The notes: a model not told the origin generated them from the sequence alone. DNA of 64,000 nt from Kaistella treverensis (GCF_900114045.1 NZ_FORQ01000001.1:186001-250000); one strand, 5' to 3'; numbered from the stretch's first letter, positions 47,245 to 55,710 are shown. Numbers and translations: made by a program.

Positions 47245-47736
47245 CTACTTTACCTTCCAGCTCTGTAGATGAAGTGCTTTTATCTCTTCCAAAAGTTCAC
47301 CTTCACCCGGGCCGCGAACTTCGATATTCTTAATGATTTCCTCCACGGGCAGAAAGTTTATTTTCGCTTCCGGTTGGTTATATTCACTTTTCCATTCACC
47401 CAGTTGCTTCGCGGAACTTAGGTAAACCAATGCGCCCAAACCAACCAGGCCGTGTGCCGCGGAACACATGGGACAGTGCTCACCGCTAGTGTACATGGTG
47501 ATGGCAGCTCTTTCTTCTTCGGATAGGTTTTCCACTGCCCAACGCGCCAGCTCGATTTCCGGATGTGCCAGCACATTTTTTTCGTTCACGCGGTTGTGGT
47601 CTTCTGCGATGATTTTTCCTTCTTTGTCAACTAAGATGGAACCGAACGCTTCATCTCCCGCGTCAACTGCTAAAGCGGCAAGCTCTACACATCTTTTTAA
47701 ATATTTTTTATCGGCTTTTGTAATATTTTTTTTCAT
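47245..47736 (-). CDS. Nucleoside/guanine deaminase-type zinc deaminase
   Basis: 163 aa from MKKNITKADK; the 25-residue upstream extension lacks support. Zinc-deaminase motifs are AHPEIEL (HxE) and SGEHCPMCSAAH (CxxC). A GSILVDKEGKIIAEDHN strand precedes the HxE. It deaminates a cytosine- or guanine-type base or nucleoside; the exact substrate is uncertain. It lies downstream of the dipeptidase gene in the same direction. Confidence 0.82.
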   Translation of the reverse strand: MKKNITKADKKYLKRCVELAALAVDAGDEAFGSILVDKEGKIIAEDHNRVNEKNVLAHPEIELARWAVENLSEEERAAITMYTSGEHCPMCSAAHGLVGLGALVYLSSAKQLGEWKSEYNQPEAKINFLPVEEIIKNIEVRGPGEGELLEEIKALHLQSWKVK

Positions 47737-47795
47737 TTTTATTAAATTTTTTACCTGCTTAAATGACAATTTTTTTTCATTCTTTATCCTAAACC

Positions 47796-47856
47796 ACTCA
47801 CCATTCACCATTCACCAATTATCATTCATTCTTCATCCATTCTTCCTCCTTCCTCC
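47796..47856. repeat. Short-unit repeat tract (CACCATTCACCATT type)
   Basis: Imperfect 6-8-bp units (ACCATTC, ATCATTC, TTCATCC, TTCCTCC) directly follow the dipeptidase stop codon on the minus strand, as the tract at 904-987 follows acs. Non-coding. Confidence 0.7.
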
Positions 47857-48837
47857 TCAAATCCAATTCCTTTCCAAAAAGCTCAGTGCATTTTTAAAGC
47901 TAATTTTTTCAACCTTGTCCGTACCAAAAATCCGCTCGAAATTTGAATTGATGCTTTGATATTCACCAGCATTGTCGTGTTCTTTAAAATAAAAAGGCCG
48001 ACGCGACTGATCCGGATGATTTTTGGTGTAGAAATAATCGGCGCCATAGCAAATTGCGTTTTCACCGCCCAATTGTAGTCCGTGCGCGACGTGTTCTTCC
48101 AAAGCTTCCACTTTTGCCGGATGTACAAAAGCGCGGATGAAATTCAGGCCGACTAAACCTTTTTGGTGAATAATTTCTTTTGCAATTTCATCAGGCAAAT
48201 TTCTGTTGTGTGCAAAAACTTCGCGGTAGTTGGAATGACTCGCGATAATCGGAACTTTAATATTTTCTTTGGAGATGTAATTCAAAATATCGTACGCCAA
48301 CGCGTCACTTGCATGCGAAAAATCAATCGCGATATTTCTGCCGTGCAGATAATCGATCAGCGCTTTTCCGTCGTTTTTTAAACCTGCTGTTGCAAAGTTT
48401 CCACCACCGAAACGATTTTCGGTATGATGCGTAAGTCCGATGTATAAAATTCTACCGGTATTTTCGATGATTTTTTCCAGATTTCTAAAACCCTCTTTCA
48501 ACGGCATATTTTCATCACAAAAAGCCGAACCGTTTTCCACCGCCGCAATCATTCCGACTTTTTCATAACTTCCAAAATCCGCAAGATGCTTTTTTTCAAA
48601 AGTATAGAAATCGGTTTTTTCTTCGTTTAAATCCCGGAAAATTTCACTTTGTTTCAAACCAAATTCCACGCTTTTGGGCTCGGTCGCTGCAAAAATCGCC
48701 ATCACCTGCAGCTTTACGTTTCCCGTTTTTAAATGCGGAAAAGCACAACCAATATCATCTGGGTTGTTGATGTCAGAATTCGGTTGGGCGAGGTAACTCA
48801 GCAAGTCGCAATGCAGATCTATTACAGCATTTTTCAT
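47857..48837 (-). CDS. Membrane dipeptidase (M19) family protein
   Basis: 326 aa from ATG at 48837; a TTG four codons earlier is less likely. Zinc ligands are in VIDLHCDLL (HxD), AAVENGSAF (bridging Glu), DFSHASD and IASHSNYREV. Cleaves dipeptides, possibly D-amino-acid-containing ones, or related amide bonds. No signal peptide is seen, so cytoplasmic. Confidence 0.88.
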   Translation of the reverse strand: MKNAVIDLHCDLLSYLAQPNSDINNPDDIGCAFPHLKTGNVKLQVMAIFAATEPKSVEFGLKQSEIFRDLNEEKTDFYTFEKKHLADFGSYEKVGMIAAVENGSAFCDENMPLKEGFRNLEKIIENTGRILYIGLTHHTENRFGGGNFATAGLKNDGKALIDYLHGRNIAIDFSHASDALAYDILNYISKENIKVPIIASHSNYREVFAHNRNLPDEIAKEIIHQKGLVGLNFIRAFVHPAKVEALEEHVAHGLQLGGENAICYGADYFYTKNHPDQSRRPFYFKEHDNAGEYQSINSNFERIFGTDKVEKISFKNALSFLERNWI

Positions 48838-48958
48838 ATTCAATTTCAAATTTTCATTTTAACCAATTCACAAATTTACCAAAAAAAAGACCGAAAAAAC
48901 GGGTTGGAATCTTCGGAGAAGCGAGATTTCTGTGCTTCTAATGACCGGAATATTTCCG

Positions 48959-48966
48959 TAATTTTG
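48959..48966 (+). promoter_or_regulatory. -7 element of mnmE
   Basis: TAATTTTG matches TAnnTTTG and ends 4 bp before the mnmE ATG, so the transcript is predicted to be leaderless or nearly so. Confidence 0.5.
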
Positions 48967-48970
48967 CGGT

Positions 48971-50449
48971 ATGAATCAAGATACGATCTGTGCGATTGCC
49001 ACCGCGAACGGTGTGGGCGCTTTGGGAATTATCCGTCTTTCAGGCGCGGAAGCGGTGACAATTGCGCAACGGTGTTTTAAAGGCGCAAACCTGAAAAAAG
49101 CGGCGTCTCATACGGTGCATTATGGGTATATTTTTGAGAGCCAAGAGCCAAGAGCCGAGAGCCAAGAGCCAAGAGCCGAAAATCAGGAGCCAAGAGCCAA
49201 GAGCCAAGGGGTGAATCTGGGAACGGAAATTGAGCTGATTGATGAGGTGATGGTTGCGATTTTTCGGGCGCCAAAAACTTTTACCACCGAAGACGTGGTG
49301 GAAATTTCGTACCACGGCTCGCCGCATATTGCGAAGAAAATTCTGGAAATTTTGGTGAAAAGTGGCGCACGCCTCGCAAAAGCCGGAGAATTTACCATGC
49401 GCGCTTTTATGAACGGCAGAATTGACCTCGCGCAGGCAGAATCCATCGCAGATTTAATCGCTTCCGAAAATGAAGCGTCACGCAAAGTCGCGCTGAACCA
49501 GCTGAAAGGTGGAATTACCAATGAGATTTCGGTTTTGCGCAATGACCTGCTGAATTTCACTTCGCTCATTGAACTGGAACTGGATTTTGCTGAAGAAGAT
49601 GTGGAGTTTGCAGACCGCAGCGCGATGAACAGTCTGCTACAAAACCTGCGCACAAAACTGCGCGCGCTGATTGAAAGTTTCCAATACGGAAATGCGCTGA
49701 AAAACGGCGTGGAAGTGGCTATCATCGGGAAACCAAACGCGGGGAAATCTACTTTGCTGAACGCTTTGCTGAAAGAAGAACGCGCAATTGTTTCCGAAAT
49801 TGCAGGAACAACGCGCGACACGATTGAAGAAGTAATTCACCTAAAAGGCACGGCTTTCCGCTTTGTGGACACGGCTGGACTTCGGGAAACTACCGACGTT
49901 ATTGAGAAAATTGGTGTGACGAAAGCGAAAGAGAAAATTGCTTCGGCGAAAGTGCTTTTATATTTATATGACGAACAGGATTCAACCCCGGAAGAGGTGA
50001 TTGCTTTTGTGAAGGAATTTCACCGAGAAGACTTGAAAATCGTGTTGGTTCATAATAAAGTTGATTTGACAAACGATGAAATTCCGAACGACTTTGACCG
50101 TGAATTGACACAGGAACTTTTTTCTGATTATTGTGACCAAATTTTGCAGATTTCTGCGAAAGAAAAAACCGGCATTGAGGCGGTAAAAAATGTGCTGACT
50201 GACTACGTGGAAAATCTGAAAGACCAGGAAAGCAACGTCATCATTACCAACCAAAGACATTACGATGCTTTGGAAAAATCGCTGCAATCTGTATTACAGG
50301 TGGAAGAGGCGGTACGCTCCGGCATTCATACCGAACTTTTGGCTTATGAACTTCGGAACGCCCTTGAACAGTTAGGGGAAATTTCGGGTGAATTTACCAA
50401 TGATGAGGTTTTGGGTAATATATTTTCGAAGTTTTGTATCGGGAAATAG
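48971..50449 (+). CDS. mnmE: tRNA-modification GTPase MnmE
   Basis: 492 aa. The N-terminal folate-binding domain (ICAIATANGVGALGIIRLSG), helical domain, and inserted G domain (GKPNAGKSTLLNAL, DTAGLRE, NKVD) are followed by the invariant C-terminal FCIGK. With MnmG it modifies U34 of tRNAs. Two oddities: a 70-bp tandem repeat adds about 24 residues (ESQEPRA units) after YIF in the N-terminal domain, and the last 14 bp are the left attachment site of an integrated element, which changes the stop from TAA to TAG without altering the protein. Confidence 0.95.
   Translation: MNQDTICAIATANGVGALGIIRLSGAEAVTIAQRCFKGANLKKAASHTVHYGYIFESQEPRAESQEPRAENQEPRAKSQGVNLGTEIELIDEVMVAIFRAPKTFTTEDVVEISYHGSPHIAKKILEILVKSGARLAKAGEFTMRAFMNGRIDLAQAESIADLIASENEASRKVALNQLKGGITNEISVLRNDLLNFTSLIELELDFAEEDVEFADRSAMNSLLQNLRTKLRALIESFQYGNALKNGVEVAIIGKPNAGKSTLLNALLKEERAIVSEIAGTTRDTIEEVIHLKGTAFRFVDTAGLRETTDVIEKIGVTKAKEKIASAKVLLYLYDEQDSTPEEVIAFVKEFHREDLKIVLVHNKVDLTNDEIPNDFDRELTQELFSDYCDQILQISAKEKTGIEAVKNVLTDYVENLKDQESNVIITNQRHYDALEKSLQSVLQVEEAVRSGIHTELLAYELRNALEQLGEISGEFTNDEVLGNIFSKFCIGK
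49137..49206 (+). repeat. Ten 7-bp tandem repeats inside mnmE
   Basis: AGAGCCA repeats ten times (units: seven AGAGCCA, two AGAGCCG counted with a GGAGCCA variant and one AAAATCA). Three units make 21 bp, so the protein shows a 7-residue repeat ESQEPRA. Gain or loss of one unit would shift the mnmE frame. The insertion lies in a loop between two conserved strands of the N-terminal domain. Confidence 0.9.
50435..50448. other. Left attachment site (attL core)
   Basis: TGTATCGGGAAATA within the final codons (C-I-G-K-stop) of mnmE; identical copy at 60744. Joining sequence left of this copy to sequence right of the other restores an mnmE end with stop TAA. Confidence 0.85.
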
Positions 50450-50538
50450 ATTAGCTTTTCTTTGGTTTCTTTTTCTTTCTTTTAGTTGATTATCAATTAT
50501 TTATGATTTTTAAGTTTTCGTATATTGGACTATATTAC

Positions 50539-50594
50539 TATCTTTGTACTACTTTTGTACTACGCGAACCCATAAAACAGTACAATTGTACTAC
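50539..50594 (+). promoter_or_regulatory. Integrase promoter and left arm-type repeats
   Basis: TATCTTTG (50539-50546) is a -7 element for int. Overlapping it are TTTGTACTAC copies at 50543-50552 and 50554-50563 (11-bp spacing) and a third, ATTGTACTAC at 50585-50594, which forms the perfect palindrome AGTACAATTGTACT (50579-50592). The same motif is near the right end, so these are likely integrase or excisionase arm sites, and int may repress itself. Confidence 0.65.
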
Positions 50595-50596
50595 TT

Positions 50597-51736
50597 ATGA
50601 AAATATCACTAAACGAGAGGAAATTAAAGGACGGGCGGATTAGCCTATTTGTCGAGTATTATAAGGGAACAGCCGTTTCTCCGGATGGTAAAAGAAGACA
50701 TCTTCGAGAGTACGAAAACTTACAGATTTATCTTCATGGAGACCCGCAAACTTTGAAGGAAAAAAAGGAAAATAAAGAAAGTGTACTACTTGCAGATAGT
50801 ATTTTGGCGATTCGGAAATCTGACTATGTCCAAGGAAGGTTCGATTTAAAGAATACAACGAAGTCGAAAAGAGCATTTCTCAACTACTTTGCAGAGCTTA
50901 CGGAAGAGAAACCTACCCAGAACTCAATTAATAATTACGGTAACTGGACTTCGACGCTGCAACATCTTAAGAAAGTTATCCCTGCAAATTTGACATTCGA
51001 TGATATAGATGAAAATCTGATTAAACGTGTAAGAAATTATTTCGCAAAAGAAGCGCTTACTAAAAGCGAACTGCCTTTATCCCAAAACTCTAAGTATTCG
51101 TATTTTAATAAATTCAAGGCTGCCTTACGAAGCGCATTCGACGAAGGTTATCTGGTAGTGGATTACGCGAAAAAAGCAAAATCCTTCGAGCAGGCGGAAA
51201 GTCAAAGAGAATATTTAACGTTTGATGAAATGCAGGCCTTAGCAAAAACGGAATGTAAATATCCAGTTTTAAAGAGGGCTTTTTTGTTTTCATGTTTATC
51301 CGGCCTCCGGTGGTCTGATATTAATTCGATGATTTGGTCTGAAGTTCGTGACGAAGGTGAAAACAGTAAGATTAATTTTCGTCAAGACAAAACCGACGGT
51401 GTAGAGTATCTCTATATTTCAAAGCAAGCTCGAGAACTACTTGGAGAACGGGACTCACCAAAAGAGCGTGTATTTAGGGGCCTGAAATACGGAATGACGT
51501 ACAATACCGAGATCGTGCGGTGGTGCAATCGCGCGGGGGTGCCTAAACATATAACTTTTCACTCAGCGCGACATACCAATGCGGTTTTGCTTCTGGAAAA
51601 TGGCGCTGATATCTATACAGTCTCGAAACGTCTGGGACATCGTGAACTCAAAACAACAGCAATTTATGCGAAAATCGTCGATAAAAATATGAAAGCGGCT
51701 GCCGAAATAATTCCTGAATTGAAACTTGAAATGTAG
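50597..51736 (+). CDS. int: Tyrosine recombinase/integrase
   Basis: 379 aa. The N-terminal arm-binding domain (to about 85) and SAM-like core-binding domain (about 90-195) precede the catalytic domain with Arg238 (LSGLRWSD), His322-Arg325 (HSARH), His348 (LGHREL) and nucleophile Tyr357 (AIYAK). It belongs to the Bacteroidota integrase type seen in conjugative transposons and islands. Its direct position after attL fits integration into mnmE. Confidence 0.93.
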   Translation: MKISLNERKLKDGRISLFVEYYKGTAVSPDGKRRHLREYENLQIYLHGDPQTLKEKKENKESVLLADSILAIRKSDYVQGRFDLKNTTKSKRAFLNYFAELTEEKPTQNSINNYGNWTSTLQHLKKVIPANLTFDDIDENLIKRVRNYFAKEALTKSELPLSQNSKYSYFNKFKAALRSAFDEGYLVVDYAKKAKSFEQAESQREYLTFDEMQALAKTECKYPVLKRAFLFSCLSGLRWSDINSMIWSEVRDEGENSKINFRQDKTDGVEYLYISKQARELLGERDSPKERVFRGLKYGMTYNTEIVRWCNRAGVPKHITFHSARHTNAVLLLENGADIYTVSKRLGHRELKTTAIYAKIVDKNMKAAAEIIPELKLEM

Positions 51737-51966
51737 AAATTACCATTTTCAAAACTTAATATCATTTACTTTTTAAATATTATCGGTTAATAATCATTTA
51801 ATTTAAATGTTTTTGAATCCAGAATAACCCATTATAATGTTTTTTTAATCGTTTAATCATCTTTAATAACCTTATATATTGTTTTTTACACTTTAAGGTA
51901 TTGATTATGTTGTTTTTATGGTTTTCAATGTTGACTTTTGCTTTGACTAAACGAGTAAACGAAAAC

Positions 51967-52251
51967 ATGGAAAGGGACGAAATAATTATTCACAAGCTCA
52001 ACCGAATTGAAAAACATATATTCGGTTTGAAAGAAATTTTGAACGTTGAAGAACTTTCAGATTACACAGGATTCAAGAAATCATACATCTACAAATTAGT
52101 ACATTCTAACAGTATCGCATTCTCTAAACCTAACGGAAAAGTTCTCTTTTTTGAGCGGAAAAAAATTGATGCTTGGTTATTAAAAAACAGCCATAAGTCC
52201 AACGATGAAATTCAACAGGAAGCAATTGAATTTTCTTTACGTAAAAAATAA
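51967..52251 (+). CDS. HTH protein, excisionase-like
   Basis: 94 aa from MERDEIIIHKL; an upstream frame to 51901 is a hydrophobic artefact. A coiled N-terminal helix (IHKLNRIEKHIFGLKE) leads to a MerR/excisionase HTH_17 fold: LNVEELSDYTGFKKSYIYKLV and FFERKKIDAWLL. Placed between int and rep, it may direct excision and regulate rep. The 230-bp gap before it is AT-rich with no gene. Confidence 0.8.
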   Translation: MERDEIIIHKLNRIEKHIFGLKEILNVEELSDYTGFKKSYIYKLVHSNSIAFSKPNGKVLFFERKKIDAWLLKNSHKSNDEIQQEAIEFSLRKK

Positions 52252-52257
52252 AGTGAG

Positions 52258-53250
52258 TTGGAAAAGAATAGATCTTTTGTAACAAAACCCAGAAAGAAAG
52301 TATTGTTTTCTAATGACTTTCGTGAAGTACTGATTACCCAAAATACTACGATTATTGAGCAACGGATAATTATGATGATTCTTGCATCAATAAAAGAAGA
52401 GCAGTCGGCCTTTATTGAATTAAAACTACCATTCAATAATCCAAAAGAAAAACAGCTCTCTTTTGACGATTGTTTCGAGGGATGGGCAAATCAAGGCGTC
52501 ATGGAATTCGTAATTCCCACGGACCAATTGAATCCCGGGAGAAAAATGAAAAACACTGTCATTCAAAGCGCCTTAATCAATATGTCCAACATCAATTGGT
52601 TTAGGTTAAGAGATGTAACCATTAATGGATTTAAAGCTGTCCCGTTCATTTCTGAACCTCGCTGGAATTCTAAAAACATTTTTTTCAATATGGATAGGGC
52701 CGTAATAAAGAACTTATTGAATATGAGTCAATATTTTTCTCTAAAAAGGGAATTGCCATATCATGCTTCAACCTCCAATACCTTAAAATTCCTTCTGTGG
52801 ATTTTAAAGTTTAAGAAGATTGGCAAAATTGTAAAAAGCTATTCCCAAGTACTTAGTGAGCTCGCGATTTCCACCGATAAGTACGATAGTCGTTACCGCT
52901 TTGAAAGAGATTTTCTACGAACGGTAAAAGCTGACTTGGATAGTCTGAATGACATTAGCTTCAATTATTCATTCTCGAACGGACAATATCATTTTGTAAT
53001 CTATTATACAGAACAATCTGTTGGAAAAGATCAAACCTTCAGCTCACTCAATGATTTACAGATAAGCCGCTCACTGAAATATTTAAAGAAAACACGAAGC
53101 CTTGAAGAAGGGCATTTAAGAGTTTTAAAGCAGCTTTATGATCTAAGAGGTTATATTGGGCTGTCTTCTCATCTGAAACGCAAAATTCAGATAGATTTGA
53201 AAGGTGGTGAGTATATAAAGGGTGTTCTGGAAATGCTCGCAGAAAAGTAG
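52258..53250 (+). CDS. Plasmid-type replication initiator (Rep_3/RepB-like)
   Basis: 330 aa from TTG at 52258, six bp after the HTH gene. Tandem winged-helix architecture is suggested by the N-terminal TTIIEQRIIMMILASIKEEQ and FVIPTDQL and the second-domain LKFLLWILKFKKIGKIVKSYSQVLSELAI, with YDSRYRFERDFLRTVKADLDSL. This matches iteron-binding initiators of small Bacteroidota plasmids. Six 21-bp direct repeats begin at its stop codon, supporting the assignment. Confidence 0.8.
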   Translation: MEKNRSFVTKPRKKVLFSNDFREVLITQNTTIIEQRIIMMILASIKEEQSAFIELKLPFNNPKEKQLSFDDCFEGWANQGVMEFVIPTDQLNPGRKMKNTVIQSALINMSNINWFRLRDVTINGFKAVPFISEPRWNSKNIFFNMDRAVIKNLLNMSQYFSLKRELPYHASTSNTLKFLLWILKFKKIGKIVKSYSQVLSELAISTDKYDSRYRFERDFLRTVKADLDSLNDISFNYSFSNGQYHFVIYYTEQSVGKDQTFSSLNDLQISRSLKYLKKTRSLEEGHLRVLKQLYDLRGYIGLSSHLKRKIQIDLKGGEYIKGVLEMLAEK

Positions 53251-53375
53251 CATGTTATCTCCGTCCAATGTTATCTTATCTCCCATACGTAGGATCTTAT
53301 CTTCATGCAACAGGATTTTATATCCATGTAATTGGATATTATTTCCGAATATTTGGTTATTATCTCCATTTTTAA
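53250..53375 (+). repeat. Six 21-bp iterons (putative replication origin)
   Basis: Direct repeats begin at 53250, 53271, 53292, 53313, 53334 and 53355, exactly 21 bp apart. Their common core is GGATNTTATCTCCATG, with the first two most diverged. They start at the rep stop codon, the standard place for Rep_3 binding sites. The A/T-rich stretch after them (to about 53570) could be the unwinding region. Confidence 0.85.
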
Positions 53376-53573
53376 TCAGTTCTATGTTCTTGGAAATGGC
53401 TCTCAGAAGGACTTCCCTAAGGGTTTCAATTTCCTTCCTTAATTATACTAATGTAATTAACTCTATTATTTTTATTAATGTATTAATAATTGTGGATAAA
53501 AAACAACCGATTTCTTTTGGCTTAACTAATTGATATTCAGATCATTATTTTTTTTGTTTTCCGAGGCAAAATT

Positions 53574-53594
53574 GGATATTATCTCCATTTTGAG
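53574..53594 (+). repeat. Solitary iteron
   Basis: GGATATTATCTCCATTTTG matches the iteron core, about 200 bp downstream of the main array. Confidence 0.75.
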
Positions 53595-53714
53595 TTTTTG
53601 CTTTTAAAGAAAAAAAAAGAGCTACGTCAGAAACATAAAAACTTAGTCTTTAAAATTGAAAATAATACCAGTGTCATTTGGTTTTAGGCGAATATTGCTT
53701 TTTTTTGAAGATTA

Positions 53715-54140
53715 AGGTGAGTAAAATAGCTCCAGGTAAGTCAAATGTAGTCGCAGTTTTCTTTTTGCAACCTGCGTAAATTAGTACAAGGTGCATCGCT
53801 AGATCGACAGTGGCGCTGCGCTAATTAGTTTCAGGTAGCTGAGTAATGTCTACACAGGAATTTCTGTTCACCTGCGTAAAATAGCTGTAGGTTTTTTTGA
53901 GCAAGGGAGATAATATACCAAAGTGCTTTTTCGGTCGGACATAAAACAATAAATACCTCCTGCGCAAATTCACTACAGGTCTACTAATTAACCTGCGTAA
54001 AATAGTACCACGTTTCCTTCATTATTAGGCAACGAATTATACCAAAAGGCATGTCGATCCCTTTTAACAAATACATACATATACCTGAGTAAATAAAGAC
54101 AGGTCTAATATATTGCAACCTGGGCAAAATAATACCAGGT
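53715..54140 (+). repeat. Nine-copy 23-bp motif array with inverted ends
   Basis: The consensus is left half ACCTGCGTAAA, then A, then right half TAGTACCAGGT. Starts: 53715, 53770, 53814, 53837, 53870, 53958, 53991, 54083 (22 bp) and 54118, all in one orientation. Ends ACCTG/CAGGT and inner GTA/TAC are inverted, so each unit could bind a dimer. Start-to-start distances are 55, 44, 23, 33, 88, 33, 92 and 35 bp. A degenerate extra copy may lie at 53651-53673. An inverted iteron core (GGGAGATAATATACC) is at 53905-53919. No ORF fits this region. Confidence 0.85.
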
Positions 54141-54499
54141 TTCACTTTTTAGAGCTCTAAAACGGATAACAGCAAGATGTGTCTTTGTACCCACAAACTT
54201 TTCAAGTTTTGGATACCAAGACCTCTTGCCTTTTTTGCAAAAGGTGAAAAAAGTCGGAACTCCTTTTTTGTTTTTATGGCATTTAGACGGAAGAGCATTG
54301 CTTTAAAAGTTGAATTATTGCTGAAAAAAAAATCATAGTCAGCTGGTGAATGAAATGAAACTTACACTGGGGTTCGCTGAATCTTTATTCAAAAATCTAC
54401 ACAATTAAAAGTGCAAATATTCAACGAAGTAGACCTTTCCTGCTAAAGCGTCACACTTTGTCCGTAAACTCCGTCATCTTTGTCTCATAAACATCTTTT
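54141..54499. other. Non-coding stretch within the element
   Basis: No gene, array copy or clear terminator is seen. There is a short CCTTTT/AAAAGG hairpin at about 54231-54246. The sequence stays AT-rich up to 54480. Confidence 0.5.
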
Positions 54500-54799
54500 A
54501 TGAAAACAGAGATCAAATTCAACGTGCTGGACGTTATCGAGGAAATTTATCTGCATTCCAGAGATTCGCATCTTCGGGAACCACTTTTTGAAATGCTTAA
54601 AGATCAGATCGCGATGTTGTCGGAATATCTGCAGCTCACGCAACTGCAATCAATTCTGTTTGCCAACTGCTTTATTCTGGGTTACGATGATGCGAGTGTT
54701 GCGGGAGTCTACCGGCATTTTGGTTTTGAAGAGTACCACTTGCTTAGATTATCATTCCTATTAGGAGACGGTGTTAATCCACGGAATGTTTCAATTTAA
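54500..54799 (+). pseudogene. N-terminal fragment of an AAA ATPase
   Basis: 99 aa. Residues 1-83 (MLSEYLQLTQLQSILFANCF, LGYDDASVAGVYRHFGFEEY) resemble the helical N-terminal region of large Bacteroidota AAA-family ATP-binding proteins of several hundred residues. No Walker motifs follow; the frame ends in an unrelated tail (GDGVNPRNVSI). It therefore looks like the stump left by a deletion or by arrival of the efflux cargo. An independent small protein cannot be excluded. Confidence 0.6.
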
Positions 54800-54852
54800 A
54801 ATTAAGCAAAAGGCAAGATACATTTTCATGATTCTTCCGCTACCTAAATAAT

Positions 54853-54860
54853 TATCTTTG
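54853..54860 (+). promoter_or_regulatory. -7 element of the araC-type gene
   Basis: TATCTTTG matches TAnnTTTG, 17 bp before the TTG start at 54877. Confidence 0.5.
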
Positions 54861-54876
54861 CCTAAAATTTAAACCT

Positions 54877-55710
54877 TTGGAATACCCGATCCGGATCTTT
54901 AATGCTGAGAATATTTTTGAATTTATTGCGGTAGGCAGGCCGCATCATCCTCAAACACCGGCTTTCCTGATCCTGAAAAAGGGAAAACTCATTTTTACGG
55001 AAGGCCTGAACAGCATCGAGCTGGGCGAGAATTGTGTGGCACTGATCGATTCGAGGCAGGTATACGAACTTCAGGAAATAAGCGAAAAACCGGAAATACT
55101 GGTTATCGCTTTTTCCCGTCAGTACACCGAAAAACTTCCCCTCAAGATCAACCGGCTGAATGCTTTTGTCTATTTCCGGAACGAGCTGGTGCGCAATTTT
55201 TGTCTGGATCCTACACCTTTTGCCAGGATTTGGAACAACGCAGCACTTTTGCAGAGTATCCTTGAAAGCGAGGATCAATCTGAAAACCGCGAGGAAGTGA
55301 TCAGGCATCTTTTCTCTTCCGCCGTGTATCTGTTCGGCGATATTATTTCGCAAAACGCGGTTTTCGCGAAGGAAAAAGTGTCCCGCAAACAGGAGATTAC
55401 CCTTCAGTTTCTGAAAAATGTTGGTGAATATTTTCCCGAACAGCGTGAGGTAACCTGGTACGGCGAAAAGCAATTTATTACTTCCAGACATCTCACGGCC
55501 ATTTTAAAAGAAGTGACCGGCAAAACGGCCGGGCAGATCATTGCGGCCTATGTGATGAAGGAAGCGATGGCGCTGCTTTCTTCCACGGAAAAGAGTATAT
55601 ACGAAATTTCCATGGATCTTAAGTTCAGCGACCAGTATTCCTTCGGGCATTTTTTCAAGAAGAACTCAGGCGAAAGTCCGGCTGTTTACCGCAGGCGTTT
55701 TAAAAACTAA
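54877..55710 (+). CDS. AraC-family transcriptional regulator
   Basis: 277 aa from a TTG start just after a good -7 element. The N-terminal cupin-like sensor (AFLILKKGKLIFTEGLNSIELGENC) is followed by a C-terminal double HTH (ISMDLKFSDQYSFGHFFKKNSGESPAVYRRRF). It probably controls the efflux genes that start 94 bp downstream in the same direction. Codon use here is richer in C and G than in the int/rep half of the element. Confidence 0.88.
   Translation: MEYPIRIFNAENIFEFIAVGRPHHPQTPAFLILKKGKLIFTEGLNSIELGENCVALIDSRQVYELQEISEKPEILVIAFSRQYTEKLPLKINRLNAFVYFRNELVRNFCLDPTPFARIWNNAALLQSILESEDQSENREEVIRHLFSSAVYLFGDIISQNAVFAKEKVSRKQEITLQFLKNVGEYFPEQREVTWYGEKQFITSRHLTAILKEVTGKTAGQIIAAYVMKEAMALLSSTEKSIYEISMDLKFSDQYSFGHFFKKNSGESPAVYRRRFKN

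Noticed and set aside
47468-47959. 163-aa plus-strand ORF across the deaminase gene start
   Set aside because: Antisense to a zinc deaminase and to the short-repeat tract; its C-terminal part is repeat translation.
53222-53533. 103-aa ORF after rep
   Set aside because: It is a translation of the iterons; its repeated residues reflect the 21-bp DNA period, which is a multiple of three.
53715-54140. CRISPR array
   Set aside because: Copies are degenerate, intervals between them range from 0 to about 69 bp, the units have inverted ends, and no cas gene is present.
54862-55491. 209-aa minus-strand ORF opposite the araC-type gene
   Set aside because: Antisense shadow of a clear AraC-family protein.
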